A stretch of DNA of 64,000 nt from Streptococcus parapneumoniae (GCF_037076355.1 NZ_AP026968.1:388501-452500); one strand, 5' to 3'; shown: positions 39,786-49,083, counted from the first letter of the stretch. Numbers and translations: made by a program. Notes: a model not told the origin generated them from the letters alone.

Positions 39786-39791
39786 TAACCT

Positions 39792-39862
39792 TTGAAAATC
39801 TATTCAAAGCAGGTCAACTCTATACACAACCTCAAAGCTGTACTTTGATTTTAATTGAGTAA
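39792..39862 (+). repeat. Degenerate BOX remnant
   Basis: Short diverged copy: TTTGAAAATCTATTCAAAGCAGGTCAA, then CTATACACAACCTCAAAGCTGTACTTTGA, ending TTTTAATTGAGTA. Most of boxA and boxC are lost. Confidence 0.65.
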
Positions 39863-39914
39863 AAGAAGGAAATCCTTCAAATTACAGATTTCTTTCACCG
39901 CCTTTTCCATTTTG

Positions 39915-39923
39915 TGGTATAAT
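39915..39923 (+). promoter_or_regulatory. Extended -10 promoter of the amino-sugar pair
   Basis: TGG TATAAT (hexamer 39918-39923), 46 bases before the sugar transferase. Confidence 0.55.
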
Positions 39924-39968
39924 GAAAAATGTTGACAAATAGTATAATAAAAACAAAGGAGAAACAGC

Positions 39969-40661
39969 ATGCTGAAATGGGAAGACTTGCCCGTGGAAAT
40001 GAAATCAAGCGAGGTTGAGTCTTACTACCAGCTTGTCTCTAAAAGGAAGGGGTCGCTGATTTTCAAGCGTTGCTTGGACTGGGTTCTAGCCTTGGTCGTA
40101 CTGGTTCTGACCTCTCCCATCTTTCTCATCTTGAGCATTTGGATCAAGTTGGATAGCAAGGGGCCAGTGATTTACAAGCAAGAGCGCGTGACCCAGTACA
40201 ATCGACCTTTCAAGATTTGGAAGTTCCGTACCATGGTGACGGATGCAGACAAAAAAGGAAGTTTGGTGACTTCTGCTAACGATAGCCGCATTACCAAGGT
40301 TGGCAATTTCATCCGCCGTGTGCGTTTGGACGAACTGCCTCAGCTGGTCAATGTCCTTAAAGGCGAAATGTCCTTTGTCGGTACACGACCTGAAGTGCCA
40401 CGTTACACAGAGCAGTATAGCCCTGAAATGATGGCAACCTTGCTTTTGCCAGCAGGGATTACCTCTCCAGCCAGCATCAACTACAAGGATGAGGATACGA
40501 TTATCAGTCAAATGACCGAAAAAGGCCTGTCGGTTGACCAGGCCTATGTCGAACATGTCCTTCCTGAAAAGATGCGCTATAACCTTTCTTATCTCCGAGA
40601 ATTTAGTTTCCTTGGAGACATCAAAATCATGTTTCAAACCGTGTTTGAAGTGCTAAAATAG
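39969..40661 (+). CDS. Undecaprenyl-phosphate sugar-1-phosphate transferase
   Basis: 230-residue bacterial sugar transferase (PF02397 type). N-terminal membrane segment (residues 38-60), then YKQERVTQYNRPFKIWKFRTM, RRVRLDELPQLVNVLKGEMSFVGTRPE, the catalytic signature of the family. In pneumococcus the equivalent gene is proposed to load acetamido-amino-trideoxygalactose (AATGal) phosphate onto the lipid carrier, starting teichoic acid repeats. The next gene is the matching aminotransferase, which supports that reading. Confidence 0.85.
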   Translation: MLKWEDLPVEMKSSEVESYYQLVSKRKGSLIFKRCLDWVLALVVLVLTSPIFLILSIWIKLDSKGPVIYKQERVTQYNRPFKIWKFRTMVTDADKKGSLVTSANDSRITKVGNFIRRVRLDELPQLVNVLKGEMSFVGTRPEVPRYTEQYSPEMMATLLLPAGITSPASINYKDEDTIISQMTEKGLSVDQAYVEHVLPEKMRYNLSYLREFSFLGDIKIMFQTVFEVLK

Positions 40662-40703
40662 AGTAGTCATGAGAAAATGAGTACAGATAAAAGGAGCAAA
40701 TCA

Positions 40704-41930
40704 ATGCCAAATTACAATATTCCATTTTCACCACCCGATATTACGGAAGCAGAAATTGCTGAAGTAGCGGATACCCTGCGTTCTGGTTGGATCACAACAG
40801 GTCCTAAGACAAAAGAACTGGAGCGTCGCTTGTCTCAATACACACAGACGCCCAAGACTGTCTGCCTCAACTCTGCGACTGCCGCTCTGGAGTTAATTTT
40901 GCGCGTCTTGGAAGTGGGGCCTGGTGATGAAGTCATCGTTCCAGCCATGACCTATACAGCCTCATGTAGTGTTATCACTCACGTAGGAGCAACACCTGTC
41001 ATGGTAGATATCCAAGCAGATACGTTTGAGATGGACTATGACCAGCTTGAGCAAGCTATTACAGAAAAGACCAAGGTAATCATTCCAGTAGAGCTTGCAG
41101 GGATTGTTTGCGACTATGACCGTTTGTTCCAAGTTGTGGAGAAAAAACGTGACCTCTTTACCGCTTCAAGCAAGTGGCAAAAAGTCTTTAACCGTATTGT
41201 GATTGTTTCTGATAGCGCCCATGCTTTGGGATCTACTTATAAAGGACAACCTGCTGGTTCTATCTCTGACTTTACTTCCTTCTCATTCCATGCTGTTAAG
41301 AACTTTACAACTGCCGAAGGTGGAAGTGCGACTTGGAAAGCCAATCCAGCGATTGACGACGAAGAGATGTACAAGGAATTTCAAATTCTTTCCCTTCATG
41401 GTCAAACAAAGGATGCTCTTGCCAAGATGCAATTGGGTTCATGGGAATACGACATCGTAACCCCTGCCTACAAGTGCAACATGACAGATATTATGGCTTC
41501 CCTTGGTCTAGTACAATTGGATCGTTACCCAAGTTTGTTGCAACGTCGTAAGGACATTGTGGACCGCTATGATCGTGGTTTTGCAGGTTCTCGCATCCAT
41601 CCTTTGGCACACAAGACTGAAACTGTCGAATCTTCACGCCACCTCTACATCACCCATGTAGAAGGAGCGAGTTTAGAAGAACGCAATCTTATCATCCAAG
41701 AATTGGCCAAAGCAGGAATTGCAAGTAACGTTCACTACAAACCGCTTCCGCTCTTGACAGCCTATAAGAATCTTGGCTTTGATATGGCGAATTATCCTAA
41801 GGCCTATGCCTTCTTTGAAAATGAAATTACGCTCCCTCTTCACACTAAATTAAGCGATGAAGAAGTGGACTATATCATTGAGACTTTCAAAACAGTTTCT
41901 GAAAAAGTACTAGCTTCATCAAAAAAATGA
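40704..41930 (+). CDS. DegT/DnrJ-family PLP aminotransferase, probably for AATGal
   Basis: 408 residues. The PLP lysine lies in FTSFSFHAVKNFTTAEGG; other family motifs are NSATAALELILR, AMTYTASCSV and SDSAHALGS. It is predicted to aminate the 4-keto sugar en route to AATGal for teichoic acid. ATG 40704 follows AAAGGAGC at 40693-40700; an in-frame ATG at 40677 has no ribosome site. Confidence 0.85.
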   Translation: MPNYNIPFSPPDITEAEIAEVADTLRSGWITTGPKTKELERRLSQYTQTPKTVCLNSATAALELILRVLEVGPGDEVIVPAMTYTASCSVITHVGATPVMVDIQADTFEMDYDQLEQAITEKTKVIIPVELAGIVCDYDRLFQVVEKKRDLFTASSKWQKVFNRIVIVSDSAHALGSTYKGQPAGSISDFTSFSFHAVKNFTTAEGGSATWKANPAIDDEEMYKEFQILSLHGQTKDALAKMQLGSWEYDIVTPAYKCNMTDIMASLGLVQLDRYPSLLQRRKDIVDRYDRGFAGSRIHPLAHKTETVESSRHLYITHVEGASLEERNLIIQELAKAGIASNVHYKPLPLLTAYKNLGFDMANYPKAYAFFENEITLPLHTKLSDEEVDYIIETFKTVSEKVLASSKK

Positions 41931-42010
41931 CAAACTACAGTCAAGTAATAGTGATTCTGTTTCTAAAAAGTCTAATTGAGTGTAAAACTGTTGTTTTCAA
42001 TTGAAAGTCC
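41931..42010. other. Short AT-rich gap after the aminotransferase
   Basis: No clear terminator follows the aminotransferase before the RUP element. Confidence 0.4.
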
Positions 42011-42117
42011 TATAGTAAAATGAAATAAAAACAGGACAAATCAATCAGGATAGTCAAATTATTTTCTAGCAATATTTTAGAAGCAAAGGTGTACTCTTAT
42101 AGTTTCAATATACTGTA
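42011..42117. repeat. RUP-type 107-bp element
   Basis: Exactly 107 bases. Ends TATAGTAAAATGAAA and (reverse complement) TACAGTATATTGAAA form imperfect terminal inverted repeats, with TA at both edges. The interior AATCAATCAGGATAGTCAAAT and ATTTTAGAAGCAAAGGTGTACT is typical. It matches the diverged copy at 18747-18853. Confidence 0.8.
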
Positions 42118-42225
42118 TGGTTTGAAATGAGATGTGAGCAATTTGGTGTAGCATTTAGAATTTTTATTAGGCATCATTTAGAAAATGTAGTGTCTTGTTC
42201 TAGTTTTCAATTCACCCTATTTTTT

Positions 42226-42278
42226 GAAAGACGCGAGTTTCCACGATGAGGTTGTGGAAACTCGCGTCTTTCTTTTTT
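42226..42278. terminator. Strong terminator hairpin with 19-bp perfect stem
   Basis: 42226-42244 pairs perfectly with 42254-42272 (GAAAGACGCGAGTTTCCAC arm), 9-base loop, T-tracts on both sides. It separates the amino-sugar pair from the accessory locus and may block transcription in both directions. Confidence 0.85.
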
Positions 42279-42735
42279 GTTTTCAGAATATTGTTCAAAG
42301 TTTTGAGACTATTTTTCATGTTCTAGTCATTCTTTTGAAATAATCTATAAAACACGTGTCTACAATGATTTATATGTCCTATTCCAGTATTTTAGAAGAA
42401 CTGCGTCTATTTTTATAGAGCTTGAATCTAGCTTTTATAGAAAATCTATTTAAGAAATATATTGTATTGTTTTGATTTCAATCCGCTATATGAACGATAT
42501 TCATGTAAATATACCTGGCGAATGCTTGCATGACAAGATATTTGTTCTTGTATTTATAAATTAGTATTTTACGAGATGTCAACATGCTTTAAATACAGTG
42601 AATAGGATATTTTTATGTTCAAGCTAAGAAAGATAGTAATCACTTTTGAATGGAAGGTTAAAGAATTATTAGAAGTATGGTTAGATATATAAATGGTCAC
42701 GCTTTCACAATTTTGATATTTTATTGTGTTATTCC
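42279..42735. other. AT-rich intergenic region before the accessory locus
   Basis: About 455 bases, no convincing gene. A 25-codon frame from ATG 42615 (MFKLRKIVITFEWKVKELL...) has only a weak ribosome site. A weak cre-like half-site, GGTCACGCTTTCA, lies at 42695-42707. The base composition is markedly more AT-rich than the preceding genes. Confidence 0.4.
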
Positions 42736-42764
42736 TTGACAATTTTGATTTAAAAATATATTAT
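42736..42764 (+). promoter_or_regulatory. Promoter of the surface-protein operon
   Basis: TTGACA 42736-42741, 17-base spacer, TATTAT 42759-42764. Confidence 0.75.
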
Positions 42765-42767
42765 AAA

Positions 42768-42791
42768 GAAAATGACAGCGGTGTCATTTTC
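42768..42791. promoter_or_regulatory. LacI-type operator 1 of the accessory locus
   Basis: 24-base palindrome, perfect except one central pair, with core TGACAGCGGTGTCA at 42773-42786 flanked by GAAAA and TTTTC. It sits directly after the -10 box, a roadblock/repressor position. The core matches operator 2 at 49047 except one base. Confidence 0.8.
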
Positions 42792-42850
42792 TGGCATGGA
42801 ATTTATATGAATATTAAATTAGGACATAATGTTTTTAATTGGAGGCTAAT

Positions 42851-44959
42851 ATGAAATCTTTTCAACAAAATGAGGTTTTCTCTATTCGTAAGTCTAAGGT
42901 GGGAGTTTGCTCAGTTCTCTTAGCGGTTTTATTTATTGGAACACAAAGTGTTTTAGCTAATGAAGTAGTTGGTGAAACTTCTTCGTCTAAAGATAATATG
43001 CAAATGAACTCTTTGTTGAGTAGCACATCTACATCATTATCTGCGGAACCCCATCCTGATACTCTCAGTCTTGATAACAATTCAAGTTTAAGTACTGATA
43101 ATAATGGAGGAGTGAGTATTAATCAAAATAAACCTGATATAACAAATGATACTATGATGGGTAACATCTCTGGGATGGAAGTGAATACTATTTTAAGTAC
43201 TAATCTGAACGAACACGTAGCTTTGAATGTTAAAGATTATGGAGCAATAGGTGACGGGGTTAATGATGATCGACAAGCAATTCAAGATGCAATAGATGCT
43301 GCAGCTCAAGGGCTAGGTGGAGGAAATGTATATTTTCCGGAAGGAACTTATTTAGTAAAAGAAATTGTTTTTTTAAAAAGTCATACACACTTAGAATTGA
43401 ATGAGAAAGCTACCATTCTAAATGGTATAAATATTAAGAATCACCCTTCTATTGTTTTTATGACAGGTTTATTTACGGATGATGGTGCGCAAGTAGAATG
43501 GGGCCCAACAGAAGATATTAGTTATTCTGGTGGTACTATTGATATGAACGGTGCTTTGAATGAAGAAGGAACTAAAGCAAAAAATCTACCACTTATAAAT
43601 TCTTCAGGTGCATTTGCTATTGGGAATTCAAATAACGTAACTATAAAAAATGTAACATTCAAGGATAGTTATCAAGGGCATGCTATTCAAATTGCAGGTT
43701 CGAAAAATGTATTAGTTGATAATTCTCGTTTTCTTGGGCAAGCCTTACCCAAAACGATGAAGGATGGGCAAATCATAAGTAAGGAGAGCATTCAGATTGA
43801 ACCATTAACTAGAAAAGGTTTTCCTTATGCCTTGAATGATGATGGGAAAAAATCTGAAAATGTGACTATTCAAAATTCCTATTTTGGTAAAAGTGATAAA
43901 TCTGGAGAATTAGTAACAGCAATTGGTACACACTATCAAACATTGTCGACACAGAACCCCTCTAATATTAAAATTTTAAATAATCATTTTGATAACATGA
44001 TGTATTCTGGTGTACGTTTTACTGGATTTACTGATATTTTAATTAAAGGAAATAGATTTGATAAGAAAGTAAAAGGAGAAAGTGTACATTATAGAGAAAA
44101 TGGTGCAGCCTTAATAAATGCTTTTAGTTATAAAAATGTAAAAGATGAACTTGATTTAAATAAGAAAGTCGTTATTACTGAAAATACATTTTATATTTCT
44201 GATCCTAAAACAAAGGCTATTAGAGTAGCAAAAGATAGTGCAGAATATTTAGGAAAAGTATCAGATATTACTGTAACAAAAAATGTAATTAATAATAATT
44301 CTAAGGAAACAGAACAACCAAATATTGAATTATTACGAGTTAGTGATAATTTAGTAGTCTCAGAGAATAGTATATTCGGTGGTAAAGAAGGAATTGTTAT
44401 TGAGGATTCAAAGGGTAAAATAACCGTTTTAAATAACCAATTTTATAATTTATCCGGTAAGTATATATCATTCATCAAATCTAATGCAAATGGGAAAGAA
44501 CCAGTTATACGTGATAGCGATGGTAATTTCAATATTGTAACGGAGAATGGGCTTTACAAAATTGTAACAAATAACTTAAGTGATAAAAACGAAAAAGAAA
44601 AAAACAAAGAGGAAAAATTTAAAACAAGTTCATATGTGCATGAAAAACAATCTAATTCAAATAATGTAATTGATAGTAACCAGAAGAAAGGAGAGTTTAA
44701 CTCAAGTAAAGATAATAGACAAATTAATGACAAGATCGACAATAAACAAGATAATAAGATAGAAGAAGTGAACCATAAAATAGTTGGAGATGGCAGAGAA
44801 ACTGAAAATCATATTAATAAATCTAAAGAAATAGTAGAGGTAAAACAAAAATTACCAAAGACTGGTTCGAACAAGATTATGGAACTATTCTTAACAGTGA
44901 CAGGAATTGGTTTACTTTTGACACTAAAAGGGTTGAAGTATTATGGCAAAGATAAATAA
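42851..44959 (+). CDS. LPXTG-anchored surface protein with parallel beta-helix (pectate-lyase-like) domain
   Basis: 702 residues. YSIRK-type signal (FSIRKSKVGVCS..., residues 11-22) with cleavage near QSVLA-NE; a Ser/Thr/Asn-rich spacer to about 120; then a pectate-lyase-3-like start (VKDYGAIGDGVNDDRQAIQDAI); repeated beta-helix turns (NVTIKNVTF, NVTIQNSYF, NIKILNNHF, DILIKGNRF, DITVTKNVI); a Lys/Asn/Glu-rich wall linker; and LPKTG with membrane segment and charged tail. It is probably a polysaccharide-acting or binding protein; no catalytic residues can be assigned. ATG 42851 follows GGAGG 42841-42845. The end overlaps the next gene by 17 bases. Confidence 0.88.
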   Translation: MKSFQQNEVFSIRKSKVGVCSVLLAVLFIGTQSVLANEVVGETSSSKDNMQMNSLLSSTSTSLSAEPHPDTLSLDNNSSLSTDNNGGVSINQNKPDITNDTMMGNISGMEVNTILSTNLNEHVALNVKDYGAIGDGVNDDRQAIQDAIDAAAQGLGGGNVYFPEGTYLVKEIVFLKSHTHLELNEKATILNGINIKNHPSIVFMTGLFTDDGAQVEWGPTEDISYSGGTIDMNGALNEEGTKAKNLPLINSSGAFAIGNSNNVTIKNVTFKDSYQGHAIQIAGSKNVLVDNSRFLGQALPKTMKDGQIISKESIQIEPLTRKGFPYALNDDGKKSENVTIQNSYFGKSDKSGELVTAIGTHYQTLSTQNPSNIKILNNHFDNMMYSGVRFTGFTDILIKGNRFDKKVKGESVHYRENGAALINAFSYKNVKDELDLNKKVVITENTFYISDPKTKAIRVAKDSAEYLGKVSDITVTKNVINNNSKETEQPNIELLRVSDNLVVSENSIFGGKEGIVIEDSKGKITVLNNQFYNLSGKYISFIKSNANGKEPVIRDSDGNFNIVTENGLYKIVTNNLSDKNEKEKNKEEKFKTSSYVHEKQSNSNNVIDSNQKKGEFNSSKDNRQINDKIDNKQDNKIEEVNHKIVGDGRETENHINKSKEIVEVKQKLPKTGSNKIMELFLTVTGIGLLLTLKGLKYYGKDK

Positions 44960-45689
44960 AATTTGTTCGATACAAGGAAGTTCCGTAGAAAATGAGGATG
45001 CTGTAGGTTCACAAAATCAGTATTTTTGGATTATCGATGGAGCTACAGATTTATATAATTCTAAAGAGGAGATAGGTTATTCAGTCTCAGAAGTTGTACA
45101 TATTTTATCAGAAAGTTTGTCGGTTAATTGTAAAGAATCAAAAACTCTTAAACAAATATTTGAAACTGCTTTACTCGAGGTTAAAGATGAAATCGGTTTA
45201 AACTCATATGAATTAACAGAGTATTATCGCTTACCAACATTTGCTTTTATATTTGCTAAACTTTCAGAAAAAAAGTTGGAGTATATGATGCTAGGTGACT
45301 GCGTCATGTTAGTAAACGAAATGGAAATAACTGATCATAGAGTAGATAACTTATTTGAAAAAGGGAAAAATGAGATAAAAGACTCAATTGGTACAAATAG
45401 TGTTTTAAATAAAAAAATTATTTTACAAAAAATCAGAAAATTATCTAATCAACCGAGTGGGTACTGGATAGGTTCGTTGGATGAGAGATTTTTAGACTAT
45501 GCTATTATTAATCAAATAGATGTTACTAGTGAACAAATTGTTTTAATGAGCGATGGCTTTTATGAATTCTATCAAAATAATCAAAATAAAACTTTTGAAG
45601 AGTTAATTAAGATGAGATTTAATTCTTCTGCTATTGATCCAATCTATGGAAAGAAGGATGATGCAAGTATTCTAGTTATTGATGTTTGA
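44943..45689 (+). CDS. PP2C-like protein phosphatase
   Basis: 248 residues with the PP2C metal-site pattern: VENEDAVG near residue 17, WIIDGATDL near 30, LGDCVML near 118, LMSDGFYE near 201 and KKDDASILVI at the end. It is shorter and more diverged than the housekeeping PhpP type. No membrane segment. It starts inside the surface protein gene, so translation is probably coupled. The partner kinase or substrate is not visible. Confidence 0.78.
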   Translation: MAKINKICSIQGSSVENEDAVGSQNQYFWIIDGATDLYNSKEEIGYSVSEVVHILSESLSVNCKESKTLKQIFETALLEVKDEIGLNSYELTEYYRLPTFAFIFAKLSEKKLEYMMLGDCVMLVNEMEITDHRVDNLFEKGKNEIKDSIGTNSVLNKKIILQKIRKLSNQPSGYWIGSLDERFLDYAIINQIDVTSEQIVLMSDGFYEFYQNNQNKTFEELIKMRFNSSAIDPIYGKKDDASILVIDV

Positions 45690-45746
45690 TATATTGTTTA
45701 AAATATTAATTGTTACTATTGAACTTTGTTAAGAAGAGGTACCTAA

Positions 45747-46388
45747 ATGTTAAGGTTATATTTAGAAAATGAAATTATAGAATTATCAAATAATTTAGAG
45801 ACCATTTGGGTATCTGTGCTTGATAAATATGAGAAGTTATTTGAATATTTATCAAATGAAGAACGAGTAGAATTGATTAAAGAAGATTTAATCATAAATG
45901 AGTCAGTTCTAAATATTGATAAAAAAGGATATGAGTTAATTTGTTTACAACATCCTGTTTCATATGACTTAAGAAGAATTATTAGTGTAATAAAAATATC
46001 AACTGACATTGAACGTATTGGGGATAGAATTGTTGAAATTTTAAAAAATCTACAGATTATTCAAAATAATGAAATTTTGAAGAAAATTATTTCAGAAATA
46101 AAAATACTTCATGAAGTTATCGGACTGCATATGAATAGGGCTATATCTTGTTATAGAGAGGAACAATCTGGATGTTTAGATATGGTTGTTATACAAAAAC
46201 AGAATGAGATAGAAGAGCTTAGTATAAATATTGAAAAGAAAATAATGAATTATATATTTGAAGATGATGGGAACGTTTCTGAAGTAATTGGTGCTTTGGA
46301 TATTATTCATCACCTTGATAAAATTGCTCATACTACGCAATCAATTTATAAATGGATAATGTATAGAAAATATGGGAACATAAATTAG
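45747..46388 (+). CDS. PhoU-like protein
   Basis: 213-residue helical protein with PhoU-type repeats. The conserved metal-binding E-x-x-x-D motif appears as TDIERIGDRIVEIL near residue 91 and the second-domain counterpart as LDIIHHLDKIAHTTQSI near 190. Classical PhoU works with the Pst phosphate importer and the PhoR kinase; neither is present here, so this is an orphan PhoU-like protein in a sugar-related operon. Confidence 0.78.
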   Translation: MLRLYLENEIIELSNNLETIWVSVLDKYEKLFEYLSNEERVELIKEDLIINESVLNIDKKGYELICLQHPVSYDLRRIISVIKISTDIERIGDRIVEILKNLQIIQNNEILKKIISEIKILHEVIGLHMNRAISCYREEQSGCLDMVVIQKQNEIEELSINIEKKIMNYIFEDDGNVSEVIGALDIIHHLDKIAHTTQSIYKWIMYRKYGNIN

Positions 46389-46400
46389 AAAGAAAAATAT

Positions 46401-47876
46401 ATGAAAACAATTATTGATAATTTTGTTGATAGAGTAATTGAATACGGAATGTATAATGAAATTGACAAAATATATGTGAAAAATAGAGTACTAGCGTTAA
46501 TAGGTGAGGAGGGAACTGATCGCATTTCCGATGAAAATGACCTGAAACAAATAAAAGATTACTTAGTGGAAATCGCCTTAAAAAACGGTAAAATTAAAGA
46601 TTTAATCGAGGAAAAGGAATGTTTAGGAGCAGAGTTAATGAATTTCATAGTTCCTTTACCTAGTCGATTAAATGATATTTTTTGGAGTTCATATGATATA
46701 TCACCTCAAGAAGCAGTTGAAGAGTTTTATAAGTTAAGTAAAGATAGTGATTATATTAAAACTTCTGCTATTGCTAAGAATATTGAATTTAGAGCATCAA
46801 CTAAATACGGAGAGCTAGAGATTACGATAAATTTGTCAAAACCCGAAAAAGATCCAAAAACAATTGCTGCTGAAAAATTAGTAAAAGCAACTAATTATCC
46901 CAAATGTTTACTATGTATGGAAAATGAAGGATATCAGGGGCGAATAAATTATCCAGCACGTTCGAATCATAGAATTATTCGGTTGAAACTTGGTGACGAA
47001 GTATGGGGATTCCAGTATTCTCCCTACTCATACTTTAATGAGCATGCGATATTTTTAAATAGTCAACATGTACCAATGGCTATTACCTCTAAAACATTTG
47101 AACAATTATTGGAGATTGTTGATATTTTGCCAGGATATTTTGCTGGTTCAAATTCTGATCTTCCTATCTCAGGAGGCTCCATTCTTAGTCATAACCACTA
47201 CCAGGGAGGGAAACATATTTTCCCAATGGAAAAAGCAAAATTTGAGAGTGAATTTCGTTTTAAAGACTTTGAGGATGTTAATGCTGGTATTGTAAAATGG
47301 CCAATGTCAGTAATTAGGTTACAAAGTGAAAATAAAAATCGCTTGTTAGATTTAGCTACTAAAATTCTAAATAAGTGGAGAGAATATTCAGATTTAGAAG
47401 TAGACATCATTGCTATGACTGAAGATGTCCCACACCATACGGTGACTCCTATTGCTCGTAAAGTGGACGGGAGATATGAATTAGATATTGTTCTAAGAGA
47501 TAATCATACTACTGAACAATACCCAGATGGTGTTTTCCATCCTCATCAAGATGTACAACATATTAAAAAGGAAAATATCGGGTTAATCGAAGTGATGGGA
47601 CTTGCGATATTACCACCTCGTTTGAAACCAGAGTTAGAAGAAGTTGGAAAATATCTTTTAGGAGAGGATAACGCAATTGCGGATTATCATTTAGAATGGG
47701 CCGACCAATTGAAAGAAAAATATCCTCGCATTAATAAAGAAGAGGTTAATAGCGTAGTTCAACACGAAGTAGGACAAGTGTTTGCGAGAGTTCTGGAAGA
47801 TGCAGGAGTTTATAAGAATACACCGTCTGGGCATGAAGCGTTTATGAGATTTGTTAAGTCGGTTGGAATTAATTAG
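46401..47876 (+). CDS. galT2: Second galactose-1-phosphate uridylyltransferase
   Basis: 491 residues, same class as galT at 27307 and about two-thirds identical by eye. The active-site stretch [19 protein letters not shown] is preserved (HDH becomes HNH). The codon usage is much more AT-rich than that of the housekeeping copy, suggesting a separate origin. It is followed by galE at 12 bases, so the operon can convert galactose-1-phosphate to UDP-glucose but carries no galactokinase. Confidence 0.9.
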   Translation: MKTIIDNFVDRVIEYGMYNEIDKIYVKNRVLALIGEEGTDRISDENDLKQIKDYLVEIALKNGKIKDLIEEKECLGAELMNFIVPLPSRLNDIFWSSYDISPQEAVEEFYKLSKDSDYIKTSAIAKNIEFRASTKYGELEITINLSKPEKDPKTIAAEKLVKATNYPKCLLCMENEGYQGRINYPARSNHRIIRLKLGDEVWGFQYSPYSYFNEHAIFLNSQHVPMAITSKTFEQLLEIVDILPGYFAGSNSDLPISGGSILSHNHYQGGKHIFPMEKAKFESEFRFKDFEDVNAGIVKWPMSVIRLQSENKNRLLDLATKILNKWREYSDLEVDIIAMTEDVPHHTVTPIARKVDGRYELDIVLRDNHTTEQYPDGVFHPHQDVQHIKKENIGLIEVMGLAILPPRLKPELEEVGKYLLGEDNAIADYHLEWADQLKEKYPRINKEEVNSVVQHEVGQVFARVLEDAGVYKNTPSGHEAFMRFVKSVGIN

Positions 47877-47888
47877 GAGGAAACCCAA

Positions 47889-48899
47889 ATGGCAATATTG
47901 GTAACAGGCGGAGCTGGTTATATTGGTAGCCATACCGTAGTAGAATTACTAAATTTAGGAAAGGAAGTTATCATTGTCGACAACCTTTCGAACTCTAGCA
48001 TCTTGGTGCTAGACCGTATTGAAGCAATTACAGGAATACGTCCCGTGTTTTACGAATTAGATGTTTGTGATAAACAAGCATTGAGAAAGGTATTTGAACA
48101 AGAATCGATTGATGCTGCAATTCATTTTGCAGGTTATAAAGCTGTCGGAGAATCCGTGCAAAAGCCTGTGATGTACTACAAAAATAATATTATGAGTACA
48201 TTGGCACTTGTTGAAGTGATGTCAGAATTTAATGTTAAAAAGATTGTCTTTTCTTCAAGTGCGACTGTATATGGAATTAACAATCAGTCACCACTAATTG
48301 AGACAATGCAAACAAGTGCTACAAATCCTTATGGGTATACGAAAGTGATGCTTGAGCAAATTTTAAAAGATGTTCATGTGGCAGACTCAGAATGGAGTAT
48401 TGCGTTGCTTCGTTATTTCAATCCAATTGGTGCTCATGAGTCTGGTTTGATTGGGGAAGATCCCTCAGGAATTCCTAACAACTTGATGCCCTATATTGCA
48501 CAAGTAGCGGTAGGTAAGCTGTCAGAACTAAGTGTGTTCGGAAATGATTATGATACGCTTGACGGTACTGGTGTGCGCGATTATATCCATGTAGTAGATT
48601 TAGCAATAGGACATATAAAAGCTTTAGAAAAAGTATCTGAAAAAACAGATGTTTATATCTATAACCTAGGCTCGGGAGAAGGAACTAGTGTATTACAACT
48701 AGTAAATACATTTGAAAGTGTTAATAAGATCCCTATTCCTTATAAAATAGTTCCAAGACGTTCAGGAGACGTTGCAACTTGTTATGCAAATGCAGACAAA
48801 GCATATAAGGAATTAAATTGGAGGACAACAAAATCGATTGAAGACATGTGTAGAGATACATGGAATTGGCAATCAAAAAATCCCAATGGCTATAATTGA
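47889..48899 (+). CDS. galE: UDP-glucose 4-epimerase
   Basis: 336-residue short-chain dehydrogenase-type epimerase. NAD-binding VTGGAGYIGSH at residues 5-15; active site Ser/Tyr/Lys in SSSATVYG (near 122-129) and PYGYTKVMLE (near 147-156). RBS AGGAGG at 47876-47881. Last gene of the surface-protein unit. Confidence 0.94.
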   Translation: MAILVTGGAGYIGSHTVVELLNLGKEVIIVDNLSNSSILVLDRIEAITGIRPVFYELDVCDKQALRKVFEQESIDAAIHFAGYKAVGESVQKPVMYYKNNIMSTLALVEVMSEFNVKKIVFSSSATVYGINNQSPLIETMQTSATNPYGYTKVMLEQILKDVHVADSEWSIALLRYFNPIGAHESGLIGEDPSGIPNNLMPYIAQVAVGKLSELSVFGNDYDTLDGTGVRDYIHVVDLAIGHIKALEKVSEKTDVYIYNLGSGEGTSVLQLVNTFESVNKIPIPYKIVPRRSGDVATCYANADKAYKELNWRTTKSIEDMCRDTWNWQSKNPNGYN

Positions 48900-48996
48900 T
48901 GATACTGTCTATATGAGTGCTGTATTTTGGAAAAATTACTTAACCTTTTAATGAAATGCATATTTAATGAAAGATAAATTTTTTTTAAAAAATTTT

Positions 48997-49026
48997 TGAA
49001 AGCGCTTGACAAAGTAAACGGTTTCG
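48997..49026 (+). promoter_or_regulatory. Two cre-like sites at the ABC importer promoter
   Basis: TGAAAGCGCTTGAC (48997-49010) overlaps the -35 box, and AGTAAACGGTTTCG (49013-49026) lies in the spacer, each with two departures from TGWAANCGNTNWCA. Together they suggest CcpA-mediated catabolite control. Confidence 0.5.
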
Positions 49027-49035
49027 TTATATAAT
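49006..49035 (+). promoter_or_regulatory. Promoter of the 2H-phosphoesterase/ABC importer operon
   Basis: TTGACA 49006-49011, 18-base spacer, TATAAT 49030-49035. Confidence 0.75.
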
Positions 49036-49046
49036 ATAAGCATAGA

Positions 49047-49060
49047 TGACACCGGTGTCA
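49047..49060. promoter_or_regulatory. LacI-type operator 2 of the accessory locus
   Basis: Perfect 14-bp palindrome TGACACCGGTGTCA, 11 bases after the -10 box. Operator 1 has the same core with one changed base (TGACAGCGGTGTCA). Confidence 0.82.
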
Positions 49061-49083
49061 AATATAAAAAAGAGGGTCTTTAT

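Noticed and set aside
42615..42692. 25-codon peptide frame before the surface-protein promoter
   Set aside because: Weak ribosome site, no promoter, no signalling-peptide pattern; likely chance in AT-rich DNA.
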